Positions 1 to 6,114 of a stretch of DNA of 7,644 nt are shown here, piece by piece; positions within the stretch are counted from its first letter, which is position 1, and each line of letters begins with the position of its first letter. Made by a program: the position numbers and the translations under genes. The notes under the pieces were generated by a model. That model searched no databases. It worked only from the letters and a program-made list of their open reading frames with translations, and was not told where the DNA came from. The DNA is taken from positions 1 through 7,644 of the forward strand of contig JAJYBA010000071.1 of assembly GCA_021779235.1 (NCBI GenBank). Reading direction: 5' to 3'. The DNA comes from Bacillota bacterium (GTDB lineage Bacteria; Bacillota; Clostridia; Clostridiales; Clostridiaceae).

Positions 1-69
1 GATAAGAAGAATGATGTAGTAATTAGACCTAAGGCTAAACCAAATAGAATTAAGAATAATCAAAAATAA
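1..69 (+). CDS. C-terminal end of an unidentified protein (partial, cut by window start)
   Basis: The first frame is open from base 1 to a TAA at 67-69. It gives a 22-residue Lys/Asn-rich tail, beginning DKKNDVVIRPK and ending NNQK. A strong hairpin terminator begins 17 bases after the stop, which supports a genuine gene end. The other two forward frames stop within the first 20 bases. A basic, polar tail of this size identifies no family, so no function is proposed. Confidence 0.55.
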   Translation, partial: DKKNDVVIRPKAKPNRIKNNQK

Positions 70-85
70 TATGAAAAACAATTCG

Positions 86-126
86 AAAAGGAGTATAAAT
101 TTCTATATGAAATCTATACTCCTTTT
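86..126. terminator. Rho-independent terminator, probably bidirectional
   Basis: An 18-bp inverted repeat (86-103 with 109-126, one non-Watson-Crick position) closes a 5-nt loop. The outer arms are AAAA on the left and TTTT on the right, so a U-run follows the GGAG/CTCC stem when read from either strand. It lies 17 bases after the stop of the rightward partial gene. It is about 80 bases beyond the stop of the leftward amidohydrolase gene, so it can end both transcripts. Confidence 0.85.
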
Positions 127-206
127 GTATTATGCATTAAGATGCATTCAAACAAATAAAAAGTCAGATTACTATAACCTTTAAATTATTATTTATTTTC
201 CGGTGC

Positions 207-1805
207 TTAAAACCTCTTAATGCCACCTACATAGGTTTCTAAAACATTTATATTTTTTATATTATCTTTTTCAGTGTTCAAAATATCTTCTGATAATACA
301 ACAAAGTCTGCTAATTTTCCTATAGATATACTGCCTTTAATATTCTCTTCAAAGCTCATATAAGCAGAACCTAGAGAATAGGCTTTTAAAGCTTCAATAA
401 CAGTTAAGTTTTGAGCTTTGTACCAGCCTTCCTCAGGGTATCCCTTCAAATCTTTCCTAGTAACTGCTGCATAGATACCTTCTAAGGGATTAAAATTCTC
501 AATTGGAGCATCTGAGCTAAAAGCAATAGGAATCTCTAAGGTTAGCATGTCTTTCCAGGTATAACTCTTATCAGCACGAATTTTTCCAACTGCTTTTTCC
601 ACAATAGGATAATCAGTCATAACAAAGGAGGGTTGAACATTAGCCACTATGCTTAATTTTTTAAATCTGTTAAGTAATTCATCATTTGTGAATTGACAGT
701 GAACTATGGTTAAGCGTAAATCTTTATTTTTAGACACCTCTATTATTTTTTCATAGGAATTTAAAATAGTTTCTGAAGCATTATCTCCTATTGCATGGAT
801 AGTTATTTGAAAACCGGCATTATGCGCAAGTTGAGTAATGTTATCTAAAGAATCCTGATTATAGATTAACACACCTGTAGTGTCTGTATCGCAGTATGCT
901 TCTTTCATAGCAGCAGTTCTGCCACCTAAAGAACCGTCTTCAAATAATTTTACTGGACCTATCTTTAACATATTACTTCCTAAATTAGATTTTAACCCCA
1001 AACTAACTGCTTCAGATATACTTTTTTCATTAGTTAAATTTAATTGAAGGATAAATCTTAGAGGAAGAGCATGTTCATTTTCTAATTCTCTATAGGCCGA
1101 GAGTAAGTTCTCTAATGACCCACAGTGAGTTAAATCTTCAGTTTGGATGGTAGTAATACCTACCTTTAAAGCATCCATAAAAGCAGATTTTAATAATGTT
1201 TTAATTTGCTCCTTTGTCATAGTAGGAAGAGAATTAGAAACTAGATTCAAGGCATTTTCTCTAAGAATTCCAGTGGGGATTCCATTTTCTTTATCAATAA
1301 TACCTCCATCAGGATTCTCAGTAGTATAAGTTATTTTTAATAATTCTAAGGCTTTAGAATTACAAACTCCAATGTGCCCACATATTCTTGCAAAATATAT
1401 AGGATGCTCTGTACTTATTTTATCTAAATCATATCTGTTAGGTAATCTTTTTTCGGAAAATAAATTATGATTCCAACCTCTAGAGAGTATCCATTGTTCA
1501 TTTGGGACGTTACGAGTTTTTATGTATTCTTTGGTTACACATATTAACTCATTAATAGAGGGGACATTTAATAAGTTAACATTATCTTTTTGAACAGCGT
1601 AGTTTAAGAAGTGCATATGGGCATCATTAAAGCCTGGGACAACAGTCTTACCTTTAAGATCAACTACGCTTTCATCTGCTTTAGATAAGTTCAATATTTC
1701 TTCATTGGTACCTATAGCTTTAAAAACATCATTTTCTACATAAAAAGCTTCACAAAGTTTATCCTCGTCTAGGGTTATTATGTTTCCGTTAATAAATGAG
1801 GGCAT
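207..1805 (-). CDS. Metal-dependent amidohydrolase, YtcJ-like (Amidohydrolase_3 family)
   Basis: A 532-aa cytosolic hydrolase of the amidohydrolase superfamily, expected to cleave C-N bonds of an unknown small substrate. Its length is typical of the YtcJ / N-substituted formamide deformylase group. Visible motifs (numbered from the start used here) are the beta-strand-1 metal site DAHMH (His63, His65), KLFEDGSLGGR with Lys286, HAIGDNA with His337, VHCQ with His369 and FSSDAP with Asp432. This is the normal order of metal ligands and catalytic Asp in a TIM-barrel amidohydrolase. Small beta-domain segments sit at both ends (FINGNIITLDE; GKLADFVVLSEDIL). There is no signal peptide. An ATG three codons upstream (1812-1814) directly abuts the GGAG at 1815-1818. 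The ATG at 1803-1805 sits 9 nt from that GGAG and is the better start. The gene has its own promoter and stands as a single unit. Substrate is not predictable; family assignment is firm. Confidence 0.92.
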   Translation of the reverse strand: MPSFINGNIITLDEDKLCEAFYVENDVFKAIGTNEEILNLSKADESVVDLKGKTVVPGFNDAHMHFLNYAVQKDNVNLLNVPSINELICVTKEYIKTRNVPNEQWILSRGWNHNLFSEKRLPNRYDLDKISTEHPIYFARICGHIGVCNSKALELLKITYTTENPDGGIIDKENGIPTGILRENALNLVSNSLPTMTKEQIKTLLKSAFMDALKVGITTIQTEDLTHCGSLENLLSAYRELENEHALPLRFILQLNLTNEKSISEAVSLGLKSNLGSNMLKIGPVKLFEDGSLGGRTAAMKEAYCDTDTTGVLIYNQDSLDNITQLAHNAGFQITIHAIGDNASETILNSYEKIIEVSKNKDLRLTIVHCQFTNDELLNRFKKLSIVANVQPSFVMTDYPIVEKAVGKIRADKSYTWKDMLTLEIPIAFSSDAPIENFNPLEGIYAAVTRKDLKGYPEEGWYKAQNLTVIEALKAYSLGSAYMSFEENIKGSISIGKLADFVVLSEDILNTEKDNIKNINVLETYVGGIKRF

Positions 1806-1814
1806 TTTTAACAT

Positions 1815-1821
1815 CTCCTTT
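1815..1821 (-). promoter_or_regulatory. Ribosome binding site that decides the amidohydrolase start
   Basis: On the minus strand AAAGGAG is followed immediately by ATG (1812-1814), and 9 nt later by a second in-frame ATG (1803-1805). A zero-base spacer is not workable for initiation, while 9 nt is near optimal, so translation should begin at the second ATG. This removes the residues MLK from the longest reading. Confidence 0.8.
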
Positions 1822-1829
1822 TTTAAAAC

Positions 1830-1854
1830 AGTTGTTAACTGTCCCTAGTTAATT
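1830..1854. repeat. 25-bp direct repeat, copy 1 (over -10/transcription start of amidohydrolase gene)
   Basis: This copy matches 1882-1906 at 23 of 25 positions, 52 bp apart. Its core, together with two bases outside, forms the imperfectly spaced palindrome ACAGTT-GTT-AACTGT (1828-1842). That could be a protein-binding site or a small hairpin in the leader RNA. The GGGACAG edge on the minus strand resembles the GGGGACAG signature of REP-like elements seen near Y1-type transposases, but no transposase gene is in the window. That comparison is from memory. Confidence 0.7.
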
Positions 1855-1880
1855 CTATAATTAATTTTAAATTGTTTCAA
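1852..1880 (-). promoter_or_regulatory. Sigma-A-like promoter of the amidohydrolase gene
   Basis: The minus strand reads TTGAAA (1880-1875), a 17-nt spacer, then TAGAAT (1857-1852). Each hexamer differs from consensus by one or two bases. The expected start is about 1845, leaving a leader of about 40 nt. The -10 overlaps the inner end of one copy of the 25-bp repeat. The -35 begins one base from the other copy. Confidence 0.6.
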
Positions 1881-1881
1881 T

Positions 1882-1906
1882 AGTTGTTAACTGTCCCCAG
1901 ATAATT
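1882..1906. repeat. 25-bp direct repeat, copy 2 (just upstream of -35 of amidohydrolase gene)
   Basis: This is the second copy of the repeat, differing from copy 1 at two positions. It lies one base upstream of the proposed -35 (1880-1875), in the position of an upstream operator. It sits between the promoter and the hairpin that ends nrdJ. Its palindrome reads ATAGTT-GTT-AACTGT, one substitution away from the copy-1 palindrome. Confidence 0.7.
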
Positions 1907-1910
1907 TAGA

Positions 1911-1940
1911 TTAAGAGCCCTCGGAAGTGAGGGCTCTTAA
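1911..1940 (-). terminator. Hairpin terminator of nrdJ
   Basis: A perfect 12-bp inverted repeat (1911-1922 with 1929-1940, GC-rich core GAGCCCTC/GAGGGCTC) with a 6-nt loop lies 20 bases past the nrdJ stop. The U-run after it is weak and interrupted (TTAATCTAAATT on the minus strand). Its position and stem strength support a terminator separating nrdJ from the downstream amidohydrolase promoter. Confidence 0.8.
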
Positions 1941-1960
1941 TTTAAAAAGTTAACTAAAAA

Positions 1961-4900
1961 TTAGCTACATCCAGTGGTTGTCCCACAATCTAGACAAACC
2001 TTGCAAGTACCGTTTCTAACAAGTCTAGTACTTGAGCAATGGGAACAGGTTTCAGAGTATAATCTTTCACCTTGAACTTTGTCAGGACCAATGTTTGTAG
2101 GAGAAAGCATATTCTCGGTTTCTTCTATACAAGTTGAAATTTCATTTTCACCAGGTAATAGTGGATTTTTAGGTGTATTAGTGTTGTTATAATTTTCAGG
2201 TTTAATTTGACACCTAGTATAGTCACCTAATTCTATATCAATAATCTTGCTAATTAAATCAGATATAGAAGAAACAGATTTAATATAAGGATGTTTTTGT
2301 ACAAAACCATAAGGTTCGAATTTTTGTCCTCTAAGCATTTTAGAAATATCTTCTGCAGGTACATGATGTTGAAGCATTACTGAAATTGATTTTGAAAGAG
2401 AATTTAATAGCCCAGTAATAATAGTACCTTCTCTATCAGTAGTTATATATATTTCAGAAATTTCTCCGTTTGAACGTCTATTTACTGTAGTATAGATTTT
2501 CACATCTTCAATTTGTGCAGGATGAGTAGTTCCATAACGTATTCCAATTGGTTTTTCTCTTGTAGAATGATTTGAGGTTTCCTGTAGTGACTTTGCCTTC
2601 TTTAAAAGATCAGCATAGGATAAATCCTCAAGGGATAGTTCTTTATCTTGAGATAAAGTAGTGTTTAATGGCTGACTTGCCTTTGAACCATCTCTATATA
2701 AGGAGATACCTTTAACGCCTAATTTCCAAGAATGTAAAATAACCTCTTTAAAGTCTTCCATAGTAGCATTTTTAGGTAAATTAACTGTCTTTGATATAGA
2801 GCCTGATATCATTGGAGTGATTGCTGCCATCATAAGAACATGACCCATGAATGGAATATATCTTTTTCCGCTACCGCACTTGTTTGCTGTATCAAATATA
2901 GATAAATGTTCAGATTTTAAATGGGGAGCTCCCTCGATTTTTCCATCAATAATTTTTTCATATTCAAAGCCATTTTCATCAACCTTTTCTTTTCTTAGAA
3001 TATAATCAAGAATATCATTTGTCTCGCTTTCAGAATATCCTAGGTTATCCAAGGAATCTTTAATTACAGGATTTACGATGGTCATATAACCACCACCAGA
3101 TAATTTTTTATAAATAAAATGGCTAAAATATGGTTCTATAGAGGTTGCACCACAATCCATGGCAAAGGAAATAGTACCAGTAGGGGCTATCACTGTAACT
3201 TGAGCATTTCTAAAACCATGCTTTTCACCGCTACTTAATGCTTTTGACCAACAGTCTTTTAAAGCTTCACTTATATATCCTAGGGAGTTGTTATTTAAGA
3301 TATTGTGATTAACTTTTATTGGGTCATAATTTAAGTTTTCATATTCGCTATTTAGAGCTCCAGCTGCCCTAGCATGATTTCTTATAACTAACAGCATATG
3401 TTTTTTGTTGATTTCATATTTTTCAAAGGGAGCTAGTTCTTTTGCTAATAAGGATGAAACATAATAAGCCTCTGCAGTCATTATTCCACTTAGTGAAGAA
3501 GCTATGTTTCTAGCATCCTCTGAGTCATAGGCATAGCCCATTACCATAAGTAAAGAAGCAAGGTTTGCAATTCCGAGGCCAGTGGTTCTAAATAAATAAG
3601 TTTTTCTTGCTATATCTTCAGTTGGAAACTGACCCCAATGTATAGAGGCTTCAAGGACTAATTGAGTGAGTCCTATTAAATGTACATATCCATCTATATC
3701 AAATTTTTTAGTTTCACAATCATAAAATTTATAAATATTAATAGAAGCTAAATTACAGGAAGTATCATCTAAAAAAGCATATTCGCCACAAGGATTAGTT
3801 GAATTAATTCTATTATGCTTAGCATTAACTATTCCATCTTCACCAGCCGGACAAGTGTGCCATGCATTAAAGGTGTCATCAAACTGAGGAGCTGGATCAG
3901 CACATTGCCAAGCAGCTTTGTTAAAGGTATCCCATAGGTCTTTAACATTTACATCTTTATTAACAGAGCTATCACATCTTCCTTTAAGAGTAATAGTCTG
4001 TTTAGGATCTTTTGAAAGGCTATCCACCTTCATCATGAACTCATCTGAGAATCTTATAGAGTTGTTTCCATTTTGGCCGGATACTGTTTCATAAGCCTCT
4101 CCTTCAAAGCTACCGTCATAACCCATTTTAGTTAGAGCACGCACCTTATCTTCTTCTTTAGCTTTCCAAGTCATAAATTCCATTATTTCAGGATGGTCAA
4201 TATCAAGACATAGCATCTTAGCTGCACGTCTTGTAGTTCCACCAGATTTTATTGCCCCTGCATTTCTGTCAAGTCCTTTTAAAAAGCTCATTAAGCCTGA
4301 AGAAATTCCACCGCCAGACAATTTCTCACCTCTAGCTCTTATGGTGGAGAAGTTAGTTCCAGTGCCAGAACCGCCTTTAAATAATTTAGTTTCGGTTACA
4401 TACTGCTCAGAAATTGAGTGGCTACCAAGTAGTTTATCTTGGATTGAGAGAATGAAACAAGCTGAAGCTTGAGTTCTAGTATAAGCATCCTCGCTTTTAA
4501 CCAGCATCTTTTCTTTTTCATCATAATAAAAATTATCTAAGGAGCCGCCTTTTATACCATAGGATAGATTAAGACCAGTATTAAACCATTGAGGGGAATT
4601 TGGAGCAAACATCTGATTTAAAAATGCATATATTAATTCATCATAAACAATATTTTTTTCCTCTTGAGATTTAATAATAGTCTCATCAAGCAAGGCTTCA
4701 CACCAAAAATTAACAAGCCTATGAGCTACCATTTTCATACTATTCTCATAGCCTTGTTTATTATTAACACCAGATTTTCTAAAATATTTTGAAGCAATAA
4801 TGTCGCAGGAATTTTGTGAGTAATGCTCTGGAAATTCTAAATTCTTCATATCTACAAGTACTTTATTAGTTTTATGGTCTTTTAAAAAAACATCTACCTT

Positions 4901-4993
4901 TTTCCATTTAAATAAATCAAAAACAGTAATAGTTTTATCTTTTTCCAATTCTTTTGTGTAAAATCTTTTAAATAACTTTTTTATCTCCGTCAT
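1961..4993 (-). CDS. nrdJ: Adenosylcobalamin-dependent (class II) ribonucleotide reductase
   Basis: A 1010-aa cytosolic enzyme that reduces ribonucleotides to deoxyribonucleotides using a 5'-deoxyadenosyl radical from coenzyme B12, needing neither oxygen nor a separate radical subunit. Key sites are SPQWFNTG (133-140), Cys179 in the ACF motif, the Gly-rich nucleotide loop GGSGTGTNFS (207-216), active-site N400-P-C402-G-E404, redox partner Cys413 in TSCNLAS, and the APTGT phosphate loop (603-607). The Cys402-Glu404-Cys413 spacing matches the Thermotoga maritima enzyme (322/324/333). A TSCPD-type domain follows at about 855-960. The C-terminus is a Cys-rich tail with CxxC pairs (983/986, 997/1000) and final Cys1009, as in tails that re-reduce the active site. 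The ATG at 4991-4993 is the first possible start, since an in-frame TAG lies at 5015-5017. It has no adjacent ribosome binding site. Transcription probably starts near 5274 under NrdR control. Confidence 0.97.
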   Translation of the reverse strand: MTEIKKLFKRFYTKELEKDKTITVFDLFKWKKVDVFLKDHKTNKVLVDMKNLEFPEHYSQNSCDIIASKYFRKSGVNNKQGYENSMKMVAHRLVNFWCEALLDETIIKSQEEKNIVYDELIYAFLNQMFAPNSPQWFNTGLNLSYGIKGGSLDNFYYDEKEKMLVKSEDAYTRTQASACFILSIQDKLLGSHSISEQYVTETKLFKGGSGTGTNFSTIRARGEKLSGGGISSGLMSFLKGLDRNAGAIKSGGTTRRAAKMLCLDIDHPEIMEFMTWKAKEEDKVRALTKMGYDGSFEGEAYETVSGQNGNNSIRFSDEFMMKVDSLSKDPKQTITLKGRCDSSVNKDVNVKDLWDTFNKAAWQCADPAPQFDDTFNAWHTCPAGEDGIVNAKHNRINSTNPCGEYAFLDDTSCNLASINIYKFYDCETKKFDIDGYVHLIGLTQLVLEASIHWGQFPTEDIARKTYLFRTTGLGIANLASLLMVMGYAYDSEDARNIASSLSGIMTAEAYYVSSLLAKELAPFEKYEINKKHMLLVIRNHARAAGALNSEYENLNYDPIKVNHNILNNNSLGYISEALKDCWSKALSSGEKHGFRNAQVTVIAPTGTISFAMDCGATSIEPYFSHFIYKKLSGGGYMTIVNPVIKDSLDNLGYSESETNDILDYILRKEKVDENGFEYEKIIDGKIEGAPHLKSEHLSIFDTANKCGSGKRYIPFMGHVLMMAAITPMISGSISKTVNLPKNATMEDFKEVILHSWKLGVKGISLYRDGSKASQPLNTTLSQDKELSLEDLSYADLLKKAKSLQETSNHSTREKPIGIRYGTTHPAQIEDVKIYTTVNRRSNGEISEIYITTDREGTIITGLLNSLSKSISVMLQHHVPAEDISKMLRGQKFEPYGFVQKHPYIKSVSSISDLISKIIDIELGDYTRCQIKPENYNNTNTPKNPLLPGENEISTCIEETENMLSPTNIGPDKVQGERLYSETCSHCSSTRLVRNGTCKVCLDCGTTTGCS

Positions 4994-4999
4994 AATTAA

Positions 5000-5032
5000 T
5001 ACTAGCTTAAAAAACTAGTACATTCACCTCCT
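5000..5032 (-). promoter_or_regulatory. Distant Shine-Dalgarno plus spacer hairpin in front of nrdJ
   Basis: A near-perfect AGGAGGTG (5032-5025) lies 33 nt before the nrdJ ATG, too far for normal initiation. Between them is an inverted repeat: 5020-5012 pairs with 5008-5000 (9 bp, one G-U) around a UUU loop. If folded, the effective spacing falls to about 12 nt. The ribosome binding site is also followed after 3 nt by a minimal reading frame ATG-TAC-TAG (5023-5015), whose TAG lies in the stem. The pairing is visible in the sequence; the role in initiation is inferred. Confidence 0.6.
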
Positions 5033-5040
5033 ATTATTTA

Positions 5041-5274
5041 CCTTATACTTAAAATTAAATCATCACCTGTTGTACTGCAATATTAACGGTTTTAAAGTGA
5101 CTGTTATACTTTCACTGTGTTTTTCCCCACGTTATAGCATGCTATTCCCATTTATGTAAGAGGGGATACCTTTATTTTAAAAAGTCATTAAGCCTAAATT
5201 ATGTAAAATTAATTTCTCAGTTATTGATTTTTTATACTAAAAGACTTTCTAATCATTTATTTTATTTTATCTTT
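5041..5274 (-). promoter_or_regulatory. Long structured 5' leader of nrdJ (candidate cis-acting RNA)
   Basis: From the proposed start near 5274 to the nrdJ ATG there are about 280 nt without a gene. On the minus strand I see several possible pairings. UCCCC (5166-5162) can pair with GGGGA (5128-5124), enclosing the 12-nt palindrome ATAGCATGCTAT (5145-5134), or UCCC can pair with GGGA (5149-5146). AGUGA/UCACU forms a small hairpin around 5117-5097. ACCGUU can pair with AACAGGU, with one bulge, around 5090-5065. CCUCUU (5163-5158) is complementary to the AGGAGG ribosome binding site. The cobalamin riboswitch B12-box core is not recognisable. Known RNA classes cannot be excluded by eye. Confidence 0.35.
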
Positions 5275-5280
5275 TTTTAT

Positions 5281-5310
5281 AGTATAACACACAATATATA
5301 GTAAGTTCAA
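5281..5310 (-). promoter_or_regulatory. nrdJ: Sigma-A-like promoter of nrdJ
   Basis: The minus strand reads TTGAAC (5310-5305), an 18-nt spacer, then TATACT (5286-5281). The predicted transcription start is about 5274. One NrdR-box-like palindrome occupies 16 of the 18 spacer bases and a second lies just upstream of the -35. That arrangement fits repression by blocking RNA polymerase. Confidence 0.65.
5289..5304. promoter_or_regulatory. NrdR box 1 (between -35 and -10 of nrdJ)
   Basis: ACACAATATATAGTAA matches the known NrdR-box consensus (acaCwAtATaTwGtgt) at 14 of 16 positions, including the central CwAtATaTwG block. NrdR is the ATP-cone repressor of ribonucleotide reductase genes, and its sites usually come as tandem pairs over the promoter. 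The nrdR gene itself is not in this window. Confidence 0.78.
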
Positions 5311-5318
5311 AGAAAGAC

Positions 5319-5334
5319 ATACTATATATGGTAT
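5319..5334. promoter_or_regulatory. NrdR box 2 (upstream of nrdJ -35)
   Basis: ATACTATATATGGTAT matches the NrdR-box consensus at 13 of 16 positions. It starts exactly 30 bp from box 1, close to three helical turns, so both sites face the same side of the DNA as expected for tandem NrdR boxes. Confidence 0.7.
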
Positions 5335-5423
5335 TATATAATGAAAAGGAATAAAAATCAATATTGACTATTAGTGAATAATATGTATTAATATGACGAA
5401 GGATAGATAAACATTTAAAATAT

Positions 5424-5452
5424 TAGAAGTTTATAAAATATCTGAGTATAAT
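5424..5452 (+). promoter_or_regulatory. Probable promoter of the gamma-carbonic-anhydrase-like gene
   Basis: A perfect TATAAT (5447-5452) is preceded at 17 bp by a poor -35 (TAGAAG, 5424-5429). The expected start is near 5459, giving a leader of about 35 nt. A better -35-like TTGACT (5364-5369) exists farther upstream, but only with weak -10 partners around 5387-5394. Confidence 0.5.
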
Positions 5453-5493
5453 AGATATGTATTTATTATTTTGGAAGAGGTGAGGATGAACTT

Positions 5494-6000
5494 ATGATAC
5501 ATCAGTTTGATGGGCAAATACCTAATGTGCACAAAAATTCTTTTATTGCGAGTAGTGCAGACGTTATAGGAAATGTATCTATAGGAGAATACAGCAACAT
5601 CTGGTTTGGAACTGTATTAAGAGGTGATATGGATTCTTTGACTATAGGGGAGTATACAAATGTTCAAGACAACTCCACTGTACATAATGATGATTATTTT
5701 CCAGTTGATATCGGTGATTATGTAACTATAGGACACAATTGCATAATACATGGTTGTAGAATCTTAAGCAATACTTTAATCGGTATGGGAAGCACTATTC
5801 TAAATGGAGCTGAAATAGGAGAATATAGTATAATTGGAGCCGGCAGTTTAGTTACCCAAGGAAAGAAAATACCTTCTGGAGTTCTTTGTATGGGGGTACC
5901 GGCAAAGGTAATAAGAGAACTGACGATAGAAGAAAAAGAAAGTATAAAAAAATCAGCGGAACACTATGTAGAGCTTTCAACGAAATATATTAGAAAATAA
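5494..6000 (+). CDS. Gamma-carbonic anhydrase-like protein (left-handed beta-helix, YrdA/CamH type)
   Basis: A 168-aa cytosolic hexapeptide-repeat protein. Repeats of the form V/I-G-x-x-x (VIGNVSIGEYSNIW, IGDYVTIGHN, LIGMGSTI, IIGAGSLV) span about 24-145 and predict a left-handed parallel beta helix that trimerises. A short alpha-helical tail follows (EEKESIKKSAEHYVEL). The metal ligands of the Methanosarcina enzyme Cam are preserved: His64, His81 and His86, with the 5-residue spacing. Arg43, Asp45, Gln58 and Asp59 are also kept. The Cam residue Glu62 is replaced by Met46 and the acidic loop carrying the proton-shuttle Glu is absent, as in shorter relatives. CO2 hydration is therefore possible but unproven, and some relatives act as acyltransferase-like or accessory proteins. 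The start has AGAGGTGAGG (5476-5485), 8 nt upstream. The gene is monocistronic between its own promoter and a terminator. Confidence 0.93.
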   Translation: MIHQFDGQIPNVHKNSFIASSADVIGNVSIGEYSNIWFGTVLRGDMDSLTIGEYTNVQDNSTVHNDDYFPVDIGDYVTIGHNCIIHGCRILSNTLIGMGSTILNGAEIGEYSIIGAGSLVTQGKKIPSGVLCMGVPAKVIRELTIEEKESIKKSAEHYVELSTKYIRK

Positions 6001-6013
6001 ATTGTGATTAAAT

Positions 6014-6065
6014 GTAGTAACCTTTTTGTAAAATTTTATTTACTAGAAGGTTACTGTATTTTTTT
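6014..6065 (+). terminator. Rho-independent terminator after the gamma-carbonic-anhydrase-like gene
   Basis: AGTAACCTT (6016-6024) pairs with AAGGTTACT (6047-6055), extended by two G-U pairs outside. An inner GTAAA/TTTAC stem (6028-6032 with 6039-6043) completes it. A run of seven T follows at 6059-6065. It begins 13 bases after the stop codon and isolates this gene from the next one. Confidence 0.88.
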
Positions 6066-6080
6066 GTAGAATAGTATAAG
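6051..6080 (+). promoter_or_regulatory. Weak candidate promoter of the secreted glycosidase gene
   Basis: TATAAG (6075-6080) is a good -10, but the best-spaced -35 (TTACTG, 6051-6056, 18 bp) is poor and lies within the preceding terminator. A promoter is needed here because of that terminator; its exact position is uncertain. Confidence 0.3.
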
Positions 6081-6114
6081 TATAGGTAAATTGAGGTAAA
6101 GGGGGACGTGAATT

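Noticed and set aside
132..147. ATGCAT-TAAG-ATGCAT small hairpin in the gap before the amidohydrolase stop
   Set aside because: It is only 6 bp, AT-rich and without a U-run. The hairpin at 86-126 explains termination better.
1147..1329. 60-codon open frame on the plus strand
   Set aside because: It lies wholly antisense to the well-supported amidohydrolase gene, has no ribosome binding site that I can see, and its protein resembles no family.
1830..1906. Short CRISPR-like array from the two 25-bp repeats
   Set aside because: There are only two copies, separated by a 27-bp gap that contains a good promoter, and no cas genes are present.
4994..5274. Cobalamin riboswitch upstream of nrdJ
   Set aside because: The expected conserved core (a GCCACTG-type B12 box and the GGTG/AATCC helices) is not visible on the minus strand. 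A covariance-model search would be needed to exclude a diverged version.
5486..5497. Tiny frame ATG-AAC-TTA-TGA overlapping the start of the gamma-carbonic-anhydrase-like gene
   Set aside because: Its ATG directly abuts the ribosome binding site, so the spacer is too short. The ATG at 5494 is correctly spaced and opens the conserved protein.
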